Below are positions 7,980 through 16,207 of a stretch of DNA of 41,887 nt, one piece after another (position 1 is the first letter of the stretch; every line of letters begins with the position of its first letter). The notes beneath the pieces were generated by a model that was given only the letters and a program-made list of their open reading frames with translations, made no database searches and was not told the DNA's origin. The translations under genes were made by a program, and so were the position numbers. This DNA comes from Chitinophagaceae bacterium UBA7600 (GTDB lineage: Bacteria > Bacteroidota > Bacteroidia > Chitinophagales > Chitinophagaceae): NCBI GenBank assembly GCA_002478885.1, contig DLKC01000031.1:1-41887 (forward strand), read 5' to 3'.

Positions 7980-8838
7980 ACGGTATATAATTTATCACCA
8001 GGCCATCATCCGCAAACTTTGCGTAACCGGCATCAGGTTTAAATGTGTTGGGTATAGATACATACACACCAACGCCGGTGGCGTGCTGTGCACTCTTTAG
8101 AAAAACATTGTAATCAGCAGCGCCAAAACAATTCTGCAAGGCATCTACAAACCGGGCATTGCTGAACTCACCATTAAAAGGAAGATTAACCAGGTAGTTG
8201 TTGGCCGCAATAGGAACGGGCGGGTCGCCAAGTCCGTCGAGCCTGGCTCCGGCGCTGTCAAGCAGCAACGGGTTATAATAGAAATCGACTTCAATCTTTA
8301 TAAGATCGGCAAGGCGGTTATATATGAGGATTCCAACACCGGCATCTTTTATTTCTTCCATGTAGGCAGTGAATGCAGCAAGTTGAGGTTCGCTGATGGG
8401 AGCCAGTACGCCATCGGTTATTGTGGCAATCTTGATAAGCAGTGTACGTTTACCGTCGATGATCGTTTCATTAACCGAACAATATTTTATGATCTTGCTT
8501 GCCGCAATTTCATCGGCGGTTCTGCCGGTGTTGTCGAACTTGTCGGTATCTGGTATTAGATCAAAGCCATACTGGAAATTAAGCCCCGCCGTTCTATACC
8601 AGTTCTTAGTGTGTGCGTACTCATTATCCACTTTCGTGTTAACAGAAATCTGGTAAGCATCCATCAATACTTCAAAAGTCCATATTGCAAAAGCAAGCAC
8701 ATAAAACATCAGCCGCCACAATGCAAAGGCAGAGGTATTATCAAACATGGTAAGGGCTTCCGTATTACCATCATCCGTTGCGCGGCGAATACCTTCCGCT
8801 TTCATCGAATCAAATATGTCCTGTATTGCTCTTGCCAT
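7966..8838 (-). CDS. Baseplate J-like protein, Mu gp47-like
   Basis: The 290-aa product carries features of baseplate J/gp47 proteins: an N-terminal helical part (DIFDSMKAEG, LWRLMFYVLAFAIWTFEVLMD) and a central region (TLLIKIATITDGVLAPISEPQLAAF). A C-terminal alpha/beta domain follows (DLIKIEVDFYYNPLLL, FNGEFSNARFVDALQNCFGA, YVSIPNTFKPDAGYA). It lies between the LysM and gp46-like genes and the gp48-like gene, as in Mu. It should form part of the baseplate wedge of the contractile tail. Confidence 0.75.
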   Translation of the reverse strand: MARAIQDIFDSMKAEGIRRATDDGNTEALTMFDNTSAFALWRLMFYVLAFAIWTFEVLMDAYQISVNTKVDNEYAHTKNWYRTAGLNFQYGFDLIPDTDKFDNTGRTADEIAASKIIKYCSVNETIIDGKRTLLIKIATITDGVLAPISEPQLAAFTAYMEEIKDAGVGILIYNRLADLIKIEVDFYYNPLLLDSAGARLDGLGDPPVPIAANNYLVNLPFNGEFSNARFVDALQNCFGAADYNVFLKSAQHATGVGVYVSIPNTFKPDAGYAKFADDGLVINYIPYVAD

Positions 8839-8982
8839 GCCCCTGTCCCCTAAAGGGGAATTTAAATTGTTATAAAATGTTTATTAAAGAACTGAACCCC
8901 GAAGTGTGCGACGCAACAATTGATTAATTAACAATCAGAAGCCGGTAACAAAAACTTCTTACTCCCCTTTAGGGGATGGGGG
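8839..8982. repeat. REPIN-like unit: two inverted CCCCTTTAGGGG elements
   Basis: The 144-bp gap inside the tail operon is bounded by inverted copies of one element. The left copy (8840-8860) contains TCCCCTAAAGGGGA, and the right copy (8962-8982) contains TCCCCTTTAGGGGATGGGGG. A copy of the GTGCGACGCAAC repeat lies between them at 8902-8917. Two palindromic REP-like units in inverted orientation is the layout of REPIN elements. No gene is seen in the gap. Confidence 0.65.
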
Positions 8983-9288
8983 CTACTGCACAACAAAATC
9001 ATCTTCTATCGCCCAAAAACCAATGCCTTCATCTTCGTTTACTTCTATTACAGAGCCGGTACTTTTACTTGCTGGTATCAACGCATAATCAATGAAGGTG
9101 TCTTTTACATAACGCTTATCAATCGCAACGTCTTCCGGTATGTATAACTGCTGACCGATACTTAACTCGTCCGTCATCAGTATGCCGTTCAGGTCTGCGA
9201 TCTCATTAATCCTTGCAGCGTCGCCCAGGTATTGCACCGCAATGTCTGCGAGTGTTTGGCCTTCTCTAACTGTTATAGTCGGCATCAT
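8983..9288 (-). CDS. LysM-domain tail protein
   Basis: The 101-aa protein opens with a LysM motif: TITVREGQTLADIAVQYLGDAARINEIADLNGI, then DELSIGQQLYIP. LysM binds peptidoglycan-type glycans. In contractile phages a small LysM protein (like gpX of P2) sits at the tail hub and may guide the tail tip through the wall. It lies between the gp46-like and gp47-like baseplate genes and overlaps the former by 23 bp. Either of two adjacent ATG codons could be the start. Confidence 0.85.
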   Translation of the reverse strand: MMPTITVREGQTLADIAVQYLGDAARINEIADLNGILMTDELSIGQQLYIPEDVAIDKRYVKDTFIDYALIPASKSTGSVIEVNEDEGIGFWAIEDDFVVQ

Positions 9289-9559
9289 AGGTTAGCTTCC
9301 AGTTTTGTTCATCGAATGATATTGAATTAACCACCTGCCCGTCTTTCTCAAATTCGCTGCGCACTTCACGCACCATGTCGTCTTCATCATCGCCGAGTAA
9401 ATAATCTTCAATGCCAACACCAGCGTCGGGCTTTTGCTTTAGTTCCCCTTTCTGGCAAATAATAATATGCTGCTGGTGTTGCAGGTTGCTGTAACCAATC
9501 GCAAGATCTCCGCCGCTGATCTGCACATCATTATCATTATCCAATAAGAAGTCTTTCAT
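9266..9559 (-). CDS. Baseplate wedge protein, gp25/gpW-like (Mu gp46-like)
   Basis: The 97-aa product begins MKDFLLDNDNDVQISGGDLAIG and contains QHQQHIIICQKGELKQKPDAGVGI. This fits small gp46/gp25-type baseplate proteins ('...dgDl...ixxxlxxxKGExxxxPxxGxG'). Size and position after the gp45-like gene agree. It overlaps both neighbours (4 bp upstream, 23 bp downstream), indicating one operon. Confidence 0.8.
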   Translation of the reverse strand: MKDFLLDNDNDVQISGGDLAIGYSNLQHQQHIIICQKGELKQKPDAGVGIEDYLLGDDEDDMVREVRSEFEKDGQVVNSISFDEQNWKLTYDADYNS

Positions 9560-9792
9560 GTTAATTCGCTTTGAGCTGTACCAACAACTGCATATCCACC
9601 AGCCGTTAATCCTGTCGGGTTCAATGTTATTTCTGCATTTGCTTTAAAATGATCAATCACCACTTCAGCGATCTTCTTACAAAATGCCAGGCGTGCGTCT
9701 TCAATATCTCCGATATCATCCCTGTCTTTATTATTCCAATAATCAAGAGCATTGTATAAATCGGTTCCGAGTGTGTCTTTATCAAGTGCCAT
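9556..9792 (-). CDS. Small phage protein of unknown function
   Basis: A 78-aa protein (MALDKDTLGTDLYNALDYWNNKD...). An acidic helical N-terminus is followed by KKIAEVVIDHFKANAEITLNPTGL. Proteins of this kind are common next to baseplate genes in Bacteroidota phages, but no function is known to me. Its last codons overlap the gp46-like start by 4 bp. Confidence 0.65.
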   Translation of the reverse strand: MALDKDTLGTDLYNALDYWNNKDRDDIGDIEDARLAFCKKIAEVVIDHFKANAEITLNPTGLTAGGYAVVGTAQSELT

Positions 9793-9829
9793 CTTTCTTT
9801 GCTTGCAGCGTGCAGCTTGTAGCTTGCAG
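9793..9829. repeat. Short tandem GCTTGCAGC-type repeat
   Basis: The gap between two tail genes holds imperfect copies of a 9-10 bp unit (TTGCAGCGTGCAGC, TTGTAGCTTGCAGC). It is a low-complexity intergenic insertion, with no coding sign. Confidence 0.5.
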
Positions 9830-10297
9830 CTATTGTAACAGGTTGTTTATTTTAGTTAACGCCTGGGTTAATTTTTCATAGTCAGGATTATTACCATAGA
9901 TCACAACAATTGGTTGCACAGCTTCTACAATCAGCGTCAGCACTTCTTTCAAAGTGTCTTCACCATTTGTAACCAGGTGGCCGTCCTCGTTCACCTTATA
10001 TACCATATTGCCGGTGTCAACAATATGTTCATCAATCGCGCTGTACATGATTACAAAGAACTGTTCAGTGTCGCCTATGCGCTCAATCAAAACAACGCTT
10101 TCAATGCTCGGCTTTACAGTTATGCCCTTGTCATAACCAGTAATACTTTTTATCCGGCATCCCTTTATTAAAAGATCATCAAAGCTTACATCAATCGTTC
10201 CGTCATCATTCACGGCCTTCACAATTGCAGGGAGAATATGGTCATCCTTCTTTGCAACGTTTTTCAAAAAATTATATAGTTCCTGGGCGTGCTTCAT
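9830..10297 (-). CDS. Baseplate spike / assembly protein V-like (Mu gp45)
   Basis: This 155-aa protein has an OB-fold-like N-terminal half (PAIVKAVNDDGTIDVSFDDLLIKGCRI) and then VLIERIGDTEQFFVIMYSAIDE. That fits gpV/gp45-type central spike proteins. The C-terminal helix (KEVLTLIVEAVQPIVVIYGNN...LTQALTKINNLL) is shorter than a full spike. It follows the gpP-like hub gene with a 4-bp overlap, the Mu gene order. It probably forms the membrane-puncturing tip of the tail. Confidence 0.7.
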   Translation of the reverse strand: MKHAQELYNFLKNVAKKDDHILPAIVKAVNDDGTIDVSFDDLLIKGCRIKSITGYDKGITVKPSIESVVLIERIGDTEQFFVIMYSAIDEHIVDTGNMVYKVNEDGHLVTNGEDTLKEVLTLIVEAVQPIVVIYGNNPDYEKLTQALTKINNLLQ

Positions 10298-11298
10298 ACT
10301 TTAAAATCTACTTCCGGTTTTCTTCTTCCGCCTCCGCTTCCAATTGTAGTAGTAACAGTTCCAACATAATGGTTGCCATCCCTGTCAGGGAATTGCGGAT
10401 CACTAAGGTTGGCGATCATACCAGGCTCAACGTAAGGTGTAAGAAATGTATCAATAGAACCTTTGTATCCTGGCATTCCAAACATCTGTATTTGCGCTTC
10501 TGCAAAATGCCGCAGCTCATCAATTGTATGACTGCCGAACCAATACACATTTGTTTGCTCGCCATCTTTATCACCTGTCTCTAATGTTGTTGTCGTGCCA
10601 TCAGGATTAAAGTTTTTTATCGTTGCCTTATACCGCCTGTTTTCAAACCCGTTATATTTCAAATCGCTTGTTGCAATTGTATTTCTGTTAAAAACATACT
10701 TTACGTTTGTGGTTTTATAGCCGTACATTAACCCTACGTATAAAGTCTTTACCCCGTCGACCGATATCAAATAACTGTTAAGGCCATACTTATCTTTTAG
10801 CTCCTGCAGAACATCAATCCCATTACCATTTTTCATCAAGAAATTCTTGAAAGGAAATTCCGGCATTCCTTTATAAACTTCAAGCTGCAAGCCCATCTGC
10901 TTTTTTAATTCATCGATTATATATTGAATGATGTCCTTTAGCGGAGCGTCGTTGAAACTCTTTTTGAAGTTCATCTTCCTGAACAAATACAATTCATCTT
11001 CACATTCTATCGACAATGGTATAGTGTAGTTAATCCGTTTGATATACCCCTCAAATTCAAGCCGTGTGACATTGTCATAACCCGCTTCTATTTTTATACT
11101 ATCCCCTTCTTTTATTAGTCCGCTTAAATTGATCTGCTTTCTTAGATCATAGTTTTGCATCACAACACTTAATGGCAATTCAATCTTTGCGGTCTGCACA
11201 ATCTGGTGTACACTTCTTTTTATCTCACAACTATGTACACCGTTAAGAACATATTTGTCAGCTATTGTAACCTTTGCCTTTAATTGTCCTAAGTACAT
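10294..11298 (-). CDS. Baseplate hub protein, gpD/gpP-like (Mu gp44)
   Basis: The 334-aa product matches late-control gpD/Mu gpP-type hub proteins. It has an N-terminal beta domain with IEAGYDNVTRLEFEGYIKRIN, a central SFNDAPLKDIIQYIIDEL, DVLQELKDKYGLNSYL, and a C-terminal IDTFLTPYVEPGMIANLSDPQFPDRDG. The last segment fits the OB-fold turn that sets the 'dP...G.Y.v..V' end. It overlaps the spike gene by 4 bp and follows the gp43-position gene by 1 bp. Confidence 0.8.
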   Translation of the reverse strand: MYLGQLKAKVTIADKYVLNGVHSCEIKRSVHQIVQTAKIELPLSVVMQNYDLRKQINLSGLIKEGDSIKIEAGYDNVTRLEFEGYIKRINYTIPLSIECEDELYLFRKMNFKKSFNDAPLKDIIQYIIDELKKQMGLQLEVYKGMPEFPFKNFLMKNGNGIDVLQELKDKYGLNSYLISVDGVKTLYVGLMYGYKTTNVKYVFNRNTIATSDLKYNGFENRRYKATIKNFNPDGTTTTLETGDKDGEQTNVYWFGSHTIDELRHFAEAQIQMFGMPGYKGSIDTFLTPYVEPGMIANLSDPQFPDRDGNHYVGTVTTTIGSGGGRRKPEVDFKV

Positions 11299-11299
11299 C

Positions 11300-11881
11300 T
11301 TATTTCAATTCGAGTATGAAATCAATATTGCTTCTTCCCTGTAGTTGTATCACCTGCGCATCCTCAACGCCCTGCATGTCGGGCAGGTCTATTCTGGTTA
11401 GTAAAAAGTTGTCCTTCGGTTGTAAGAAAATATCAGTGAGCGCACAGCTCAAAGTATAGAGGTCGCCTTCCTTATACAGCTTGGCCATCTGGATAATATC
11501 ATCTTCCGGCCATGTGCCATTGTTGTTCAGCAGCGTGCAAATGATCGTGATGTCATAAGGCTTGGTGAACACCTTTTCAAACACAGTACCCACGTCAACC
11601 ACATCTGTTTCAACAATGCTCTTTTCCCCGCTGATCATGATTAACGGGTTCGGCAAATCGTAGCTGCCAAGCTTTGCAGGAAGAAACACCCACGCACCAA
11701 GTGCGTTCTGACGGTACAACGATGTTCCTTTTTTGCTCTTGCTGTTTACTGGAATATTCGGCGCAACAGGAAAAGCCTTTGCAGGTGCAGCGCCTTTATC
11801 AAATGCCGGTGCTTTCGGAAACGGCAGGGCCTTTATTCCGTAAACCTTACCAAGAACATTATTTATATCGATTGTAACCAT
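11300..11881 (-). CDS. Tail/baseplate assembly protein in the Mu gp43 position
   Basis: A 193-aa protein lies between tape measure and hub genes. The N-terminus is rich in K, P and A (FPKAPAFDKGAAPAKAFPVAPN). Then comes a folded domain with LPNPLIMISGEKSIVETDVV, YDITIICTLLNNNGTWPED and LQGRSNIDFILELK. Similar proteins occur in Bacteroidota phages next to tape measures (I recall a DUF6046-type family, not certain). Mu has gpN (gp43) here, but sequence similarity is not obvious. The role is inferred from position. Confidence 0.6.
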   Translation of the reverse strand: MVTIDINNVLGKVYGIKALPFPKAPAFDKGAAPAKAFPVAPNIPVNSKSKKGTSLYRQNALGAWVFLPAKLGSYDLPNPLIMISGEKSIVETDVVDVGTVFEKVFTKPYDITIICTLLNNNGTWPEDDIIQMAKLYKEGDLYTLSCALTDIFLQPKDNFLLTRIDLPDMQGVEDAQVIQLQGRSNIDFILELK

Positions 11882-11882
11882 G

Positions 11883-13850
11883 CTATGAATTTTGCAAAGA
11901 GCCGTTAACGCTGTTCAGGCTCATTAAGATCATTTCGATTATCTTATCTGCTGCCTGCTTGCCACCGGCTTCCAGGTTAGTGGTGTGGATGACCGTTTGG
12001 TCTTGCAGCTTGTGAATAACCAGGTTAATGGTTGTTGGCCTTGCGCCACCGCTGGTAATGCGGCTGGCCGTTTCATTGATCGTTTTATCCTTACCACCCT
12101 TTCCTTTAGGATTTTCAGGATGATTAAGCGCCCATTGTTGAGGTGTTAATCCATCGTGATATTGTGCAAAAGCTGCATCAGCATCCGATTGAAGTTTACT
12201 TAAAATCGCAGCCTTCGCATCAGCAGCCCCCGCTTTAGCTGCAGCAGCGTTACTTTCATCGATCACCTTGTTATAGCCTTCATTAAAAGCTTTGGAAATC
12301 CCGTCGTTCAATATTTTGGACATGGCTTCCGTTCCCTGTTTCACTCCCTCTTGAATCATCGCAGGATTCACAGTGAACACACCAACCAAAACTTTACCCA
12401 ACCCAACAAACACGTCAGCAACCAATTTTCCTACCTCTAACAACCCGTTAAGAACGCCTCTGAACTTGTCACTTTTTTCGTATGCAACAACAAGTCCCGT
12501 AACAAGTGCAGCCAATGCAAGCACGATTATGCCAATCGGATTAGCGTCCATAGCAATATTTAACCCGTACTGCGCAGCAGTAGCAATTACCATTTCTCCA
12601 ATCCAGGAGGTTAAACCAATTGCAGCAGCACCGATACTCTTAGCCATCGCGGAAAGGCTGACTGTGCTGAAAAATTGCACCGCCATTCCAAGATTAGCAA
12701 CGACTTGAAGTCCACCCATACCCATTTGAATGAAAGGGACAAAGCCTTCAGTTGCGTTGAATATTGAAATGCCCAGGTCTTTGAACCAGGCGTTTGTACG
12801 TGCCATCTTTTCGCTGAAGCTTTCCATTACCGTTCCCGCCATTTCCGTAGCCGTGTTGGTTCCGGTTATTTTACCTGTAAGGTTCGTGATCTCATCAGCG
12901 TTCTGCACCAAGGCAATACCGGCAGCAACATTCTCCCGGCCAAACAGCTGCGTCATGGCAGCATTATCATTTACGATTGGCGTCAGCTCTTTCAACCTGT
13001 CAGCAAATGATAGGCTCTTATTGGCCAGCACATCAATATCAACACCGGCAGCTTTCAACATTTCAAGCGTCTTCGGTGAATTGAATTGCCCCTGGCTCAT
13101 TTCTGCAAGCACGTTCCTTATAGCAACGCCACCTTCAGCACCTTTCCTTCCGCTCTTGTCAAGCACCTGTATAGCAGCATTCAATTCGTTGAATGGAACG
13201 TTGGCAGTCTTAGCCATCATACCGGCTTGCTCCAGGGCGCTCTTAATGGCAGGCAATTCAGCACTTCCTTCTTTCGCGGCGGCGCTCATCGTGTTCATCA
13301 TGTCACTCATCGCCTGAGTCGCCCTAATCGGGTCTTTAATATCGACCCCGTATTGGTTCAGCGCTGTAGTAAGTATTTCCGTTGCGCTTGCTGTATCTCC
13401 TCCGAGTTGCTTACTCAATATTGCTGCATCACGTCCCATTGCATTCAATGCTTCGGGTGTGTTGGCAAGCTCTGGCCCCAGCTGGCTTAAAAGCAGCTTG
13501 TAACTTTCAACACCGGTAGAAGCATCAATACCAAAGTCCTTTGCATTCTGCCTGGCTGTAGCGCCGATCTTATCCAGCATGTCGTTGCTCACGCCGGTGA
13601 TAGATTGCAAGTCTTTCAAAGAGCTGTTAAAATCAATACCAGGCTGTATTGCCTTGTTGAAGTCAGAAACAACACCATCAATTGCACTTCTGATATTGTT
13701 GAATGTAAAGGCAGCATCACCCAGCCCCTTCATCTTGCCAGCAAGGTTGGTGGTCGCTTCAGCAGTTAGGTTAAGCTCTGTCTTAACCTCCGCTACCTGC
13801 GCCGCACCGTTGTTGGTGATTACTTTAATCTCAAACTGAACTCCGCTCAT
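11883..13850 (-). CDS. Tail tape measure protein
   Basis: At 655 aa this is the longest gene between tube and baseplate. The N-terminal half carries the classic tape-measure core (TIGR01760 type): SSLKDLQSITGVSNDML, AKDFGIDASTGVESYKLLLSQLG, DTASATEILTTALNQYGVD, GRKGAEGGVAIRNVLAEMSQG and AAMTQLFGRENVAAGIAL. Two or three hydrophobic segments follow at about 395-460 (IGAAAIGLTSWIGEMVIA, GIIVLALAALVTGLVVAY). Tape measures set tail length and insert in the host membrane during DNA entry. The length implies a fairly short contractile tail. Confidence 0.95.
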   Translation of the reverse strand: MSGVQFEIKVITNNGAAQVAEVKTELNLTAEATTNLAGKMKGLGDAAFTFNNIRSAIDGVVSDFNKAIQPGIDFNSSLKDLQSITGVSNDMLDKIGATARQNAKDFGIDASTGVESYKLLLSQLGPELANTPEALNAMGRDAAILSKQLGGDTASATEILTTALNQYGVDIKDPIRATQAMSDMMNTMSAAAKEGSAELPAIKSALEQAGMMAKTANVPFNELNAAIQVLDKSGRKGAEGGVAIRNVLAEMSQGQFNSPKTLEMLKAAGVDIDVLANKSLSFADRLKELTPIVNDNAAMTQLFGRENVAAGIALVQNADEITNLTGKITGTNTATEMAGTVMESFSEKMARTNAWFKDLGISIFNATEGFVPFIQMGMGGLQVVANLGMAVQFFSTVSLSAMAKSIGAAAIGLTSWIGEMVIATAAQYGLNIAMDANPIGIIVLALAALVTGLVVAYEKSDKFRGVLNGLLEVGKLVADVFVGLGKVLVGVFTVNPAMIQEGVKQGTEAMSKILNDGISKAFNEGYNKVIDESNAAAAKAGAADAKAAILSKLQSDADAAFAQYHDGLTPQQWALNHPENPKGKGGKDKTINETASRITSGGARPTTINLVIHKLQDQTVIHTTNLEAGGKQAADKIIEMILMSLNSVNGSLQNS

Positions 13851-13863
13851 GCCTTTTATTAGG

Positions 13864-13893
13864 AAGGGCGGCGGCTTACCGCCAACCGCCCTC
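13864..13893 (-). other. Stem-loop before the tape measure gene
   Basis: On the minus strand GGGCGG pairs with CCGCCC, with an inner GGC/GCC stem. It lies between the frameshift ORF stop and the tape measure ATG (13850). No T-run follows, so it is more likely a translational or mRNA-processing element than a terminator. Confidence 0.5.
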
Positions 13894-13899
13894 TGGTTT

Positions 13900-14085
13900 T
13901 CATAGGTTATTTTTTTCCTGTTGCCTTATCAGTTCCAGGTAAGCTATTTTATCTGCCCATTCATCATCAGTTAGCGTATCCGGGTCTACATGAAGATAAT
14001 ATTGTAACAACACGTTTAGATAGCTGATACTGCCTTTGCGAACTTTACTTCGGGCTTGTTTTAAAGTTCGGTTAATTCCCCCTGC
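13900..14085 (-). CDS. Frameshift extension of the tail assembly chaperone (gpGT/gp41-like)
   Basis: A 61-codon open frame, in -1 relative to the upstream chaperone gene, overlaps its end and runs to a TGA at 13900-13902. It encodes SISYLNVLLQYYLHVDPDTL and then TDDEWADKIAYLELIRQQE, a sequence of coding character. It resembles C-terminal extensions of tail chaperones in Bacteroidota phages. There is no ATG in it. The overlap (14063-14085) includes a GGGGG run at 14078-14082, where a GGG codon can re-pair after a -1 slip. I infer a fusion of about 160 aa made by programmed frameshifting, as in lambda G-GT and Mu gp41. An independent GTG/TTG start is an alternative. Confidence 0.65.
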   Translation of the reverse strand, partial: AGGINRTLKQARSKVRKGSISYLNVLLQYYLHVDPDTLTDDEWADKIAYLELIRQQEKNNL

Positions 14086-14378
14086 TTAACTTTTATCAAG
14101 GCATTCAGCTTAGCGCTTAGCCCGTAAAAGTATTCGTCTTTCTCAACCAGCTCCGCGTCGCCACCGAGTATGCAGTTAGTTGCCAGCAACTCATTACTTT
14201 TAACCGGGTTGCTCTTTGCAATGGCGCTCACGACATCCATTATCTTGCGGTCGGGTTTTTTAAAGTAACCAACTTTGCCGTCTTCACTTTCAAAGCGAAA
14301 GATCGTTCCGTGTTTAAATTTCCAGTCCTGGATAACTTGATCGTTAACCGATTGCATCGGTATAAAATCCTTGTTCAT
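14061..14378 (-). CDS. Tail assembly chaperone (zero-frame product)
   Basis: A 105-aa protein lies between the tube and tape measure genes, the fixed place of tail assembly chaperones. Its sequence (WKFKHGTIFRFESEDGKVGYFKKPDRKIMDVV, ELLATNCILGGDAELVEKDEYFYGLSAKLNALI) matches the 'gnelLkxxcwxggdxeixxddexxxaaxxxlxxli' pattern of these proteins. It binds the tape measure during tail assembly. Its 3' end overlaps the -1 frame ORF; see that entry. Confidence 0.8.
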   Translation of the reverse strand: MNKDFIPMQSVNDQVIQDWKFKHGTIFRFESEDGKVGYFKKPDRKIMDVVSAIAKSNPVKSNELLATNCILGGDAELVEKDEYFYGLSAKLNALIKVKQGELTEL

Positions 14379-14444
14379 GGGTGTATGTTTAAATGATGAA
14401 TAAACGCTGTTATTACAAGTGCAGCACCGGGGGTTCAGTGTGCC

Positions 14445-14867
14445 TTAAATATTCTCTTGCACATCCATCGCAATAAAGGGCAGCTTTATCTCCATGTCTG
14501 TATCACCTTGCTTCATACCCTTCTTGCTTTGCATAAAAGAAGCGCCAACAACCCTGTCTTTCAGCACCTGCGTTTCGCTCAGGTACGCGATGTTTATATC
14601 CAGGCTTATATCGGTGATCTTAGCGCCAGGCTGCGTCTGTTGAATCTTCTCCAGCATCGCATTGTATTCGCTCTGGCCAATGGTTGTAGTACCCGCCGAT
14701 TTCTCATTACCGGTTTGAACACCCAATGGCTTTTTGCCGCGACCATAGATGTGTTTCTTCTCCACATCGGTCGTGTATTCAATTTCCATAACACGGGCTA
14801 TCACGCGGCCCATCCATGATATTTCAATATCCTTCCAGGCAAATTCGGCGCTGTTAAAATCGCTCAT
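14445..14867 (-). CDS. Tail tube protein (Mu gpM-like)
   Basis: The ATG at 14867 (140 aa, MSDFNSAEFAWKDIEISWMG) is preferred over a GTG at 14918 that lies inside a stem-loop. The protein is beta-rich, with RVMEIEYTTDVEKKHIYGRGKKPLGVQTGNEKSAG as the central loop, GQSEYNAMLEKI, and LKDRVVGASFMQSKKGMKQGD. That is the usual pattern of gpM/FII-type tube proteins ('yGrGskP.g...Gn...eG...l...ey'). It directly follows the sheath gene, as in Mu. It forms the inner tube of the contractile tail. Confidence 0.8.
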   Translation of the reverse strand: MSDFNSAEFAWKDIEISWMGRVIARVMEIEYTTDVEKKHIYGRGKKPLGVQTGNEKSAGTTTIGQSEYNAMLEKIQQTQPGAKITDISLDINIAYLSETQVLKDRVVGASFMQSKKGMKQGDTDMEIKLPFIAMDVQENI

Positions 14868-14881
14868 AAAAAACGGTTTTG

Positions 14882-14917
14882 CTTTTTGGGAGCGGGCCAC
14901 TTTCGCAACCCGCTCCA
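14882..14917. other. Stem-loop between sheath and tube genes
   Basis: GGGAGCGGG pairs with CCCGCTCC across a loop of about 12 nt. No T-run follows on the minus strand. It may regulate the ratio of sheath to tube mRNA. Confidence 0.45.
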
Positions 14918-14966
14918 CTGTTTGTTGTTATAATTTGTACCAGGCTTCAGTGCGCCTGGCTTCTTT

Positions 14967-14987
14967 GTTGCGTCGCACTCTTGTACG
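14967..14987. repeat. Dispersed repeat copy (GTTGCGTCGCACTCTTGTAC)
   Basis: Lies just after the sheath gene stop. Same family as 21411-21432, opposite orientation. Confidence 0.7.
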
Positions 14988-14988
14988 C

Positions 14989-16170
14989 CTAACCAATGGT
15001 CGGCACGTAACCAATCGCTACATTAATAGTCTTCGCCTGGCCTTTACGCACGATCTGTATGGTCGCGTCCATGCTGTCAGTAGTAAGGTTCACCTGGTCA
15101 GGGTCAATTATACACTTCACCGCGCTGATAGCACCCTTCTTGGTCATAGCGTTATTAATGGCAGCTTCCACGTCACCTTCCCAATCACTTACCAGGCTGC
15201 GGGCAATGCCACCACTTATCGGGTCGGTATCAACATCACCGTTCAACTTTTCAACAAGCACGCTATATGCAAGCTTCTGTGCTTTGTTGGCAACGCGGTT
15301 CCACGAGATTGAACTAAAGTCATCCGTAACGCTGCAAGCTGTCGGGTCGTCATTAAAGTAAAACCCGCTCTTTCCGTTGAACTTCCTGAAGAAGATATAA
15401 CGGCGGTCATGCAGTGTGCCGAGGTTGTTCACGATGTCTTTACTGTCGGCTGCTGTTCCATCCATGAAGTAAGCCGCGTCCAGCACGCTGCCACTCGCTA
15501 CACGACCGGCATTGTGGTAATACTCGTTATCCGCAAGCCAACCGGCCAGCGCACCAATTGCAGGCTTACCGCCAACAACATCCGAGCCCAGGTTAATAGC
15601 AACCTGGTTTTTAGTCATCGTATTCAAATCGCGCATCGTGCCGGCATTTGCTTTCAAAAAGCCGAAGCCAGGAACCACCGCAAAAAATGGAAGGTTACGG
15701 GAACCGAAGTCTTCACACAATGCCTGCAACTTTGTTACAGCATTCCACACATCATCGTCAAGGCCTTCAGTAAGGCTAATGGTATAACCGCCCGGCAATA
15801 CTTTATTTACAAACACGCCGTCCAGTTCGCCCGATGTGCTATCAACAAGCGTGCGTATAGCACCGCTGTCTTTGTCGCACACTGTAGCAAGCAGGCTCGT
15901 GTTCGCATAGAGCATAACCCACAACTTTGTACCGGCAGCAGCAAGCGAATAGAATGCTGTTATCTCTGCAAATGCAAGCGCGTTGTTGCTGCTCGTAATG
16001 CCGTACGTGGTAAGATCATCGATGCTGGTAAAAAGCTTTGCTTCGCCGAGTGCGATCTTCGACGCAACAGCAGCTCCACTCAACAACATTGCAAACACAT
16101 TGTCAGTAGTATTCACTGTTCTCCCCAGGTTGTTATTGCTGCGGGTAATATTAACATTAGGTAATCCCAT
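14989..16170 (-). CDS. Contractile tail sheath protein (gpL-like, DUF2586 type)
   Basis: The 393-aa product has sheath features. It opens GLPNVNITRSNNNLGRTVNTTDNVFAMLLSG. A central domain contains AVTKLQALCEDFGSRNLPFFAVVPGFGF. The conserved C-terminal core contains RRYIFFRKFNGKSGFYFNDDPTACSVTDDFSSISWNRVANKAQKLAY and IDPDQVNLTTDSM. This is the pattern of DUF2586-type sheaths in Bacteroidota phages. It shows that the virion is a myovirus. The gene precedes the tube gene, and a TTGCGTCGCAC repeat lies at its 3' end (14967-14987). Confidence 0.85.
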   Translation of the reverse strand: MGLPNVNITRSNNNLGRTVNTTDNVFAMLLSGAAVASKIALGEAKLFTSIDDLTTYGITSSNNALAFAEITAFYSLAAAGTKLWVMLYANTSLLATVCDKDSGAIRTLVDSTSGELDGVFVNKVLPGGYTISLTEGLDDDVWNAVTKLQALCEDFGSRNLPFFAVVPGFGFLKANAGTMRDLNTMTKNQVAINLGSDVVGGKPAIGALAGWLADNEYYHNAGRVASGSVLDAAYFMDGTAADSKDIVNNLGTLHDRRYIFFRKFNGKSGFYFNDDPTACSVTDDFSSISWNRVANKAQKLAYSVLVEKLNGDVDTDPISGGIARSLVSDWEGDVEAAINNAMTKKGAISAVKCIIDPDQVNLTTDSMDATIQIVRKGQAKTINVAIGYVPTIG

Positions 16171-16207
16171 ATAAAAAAAATTGATCGGTCTTTAATTTTG
16201 TTTCAGC

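Noticed and set aside
12373..13839. Long plus-strand ORFs (111, 195, 134 and 86 codons) across the tape measure gene
   Set aside because: They are antisense shadows of a strongly supported tape measure protein; the translations are low in charged residues and show no domain.
14882..14918. GTG start at 14918 for the tube gene
   Set aside because: The extra codons are encoded by a stem-loop, and a good ATG follows at 14867 with the expected tube N-terminus.
15409..16164. 251-codon plus-strand ORF opposite the sheath gene
   Set aside because: It lies entirely antisense to the sheath protein and has no recognisable motif or neighbouring operon.
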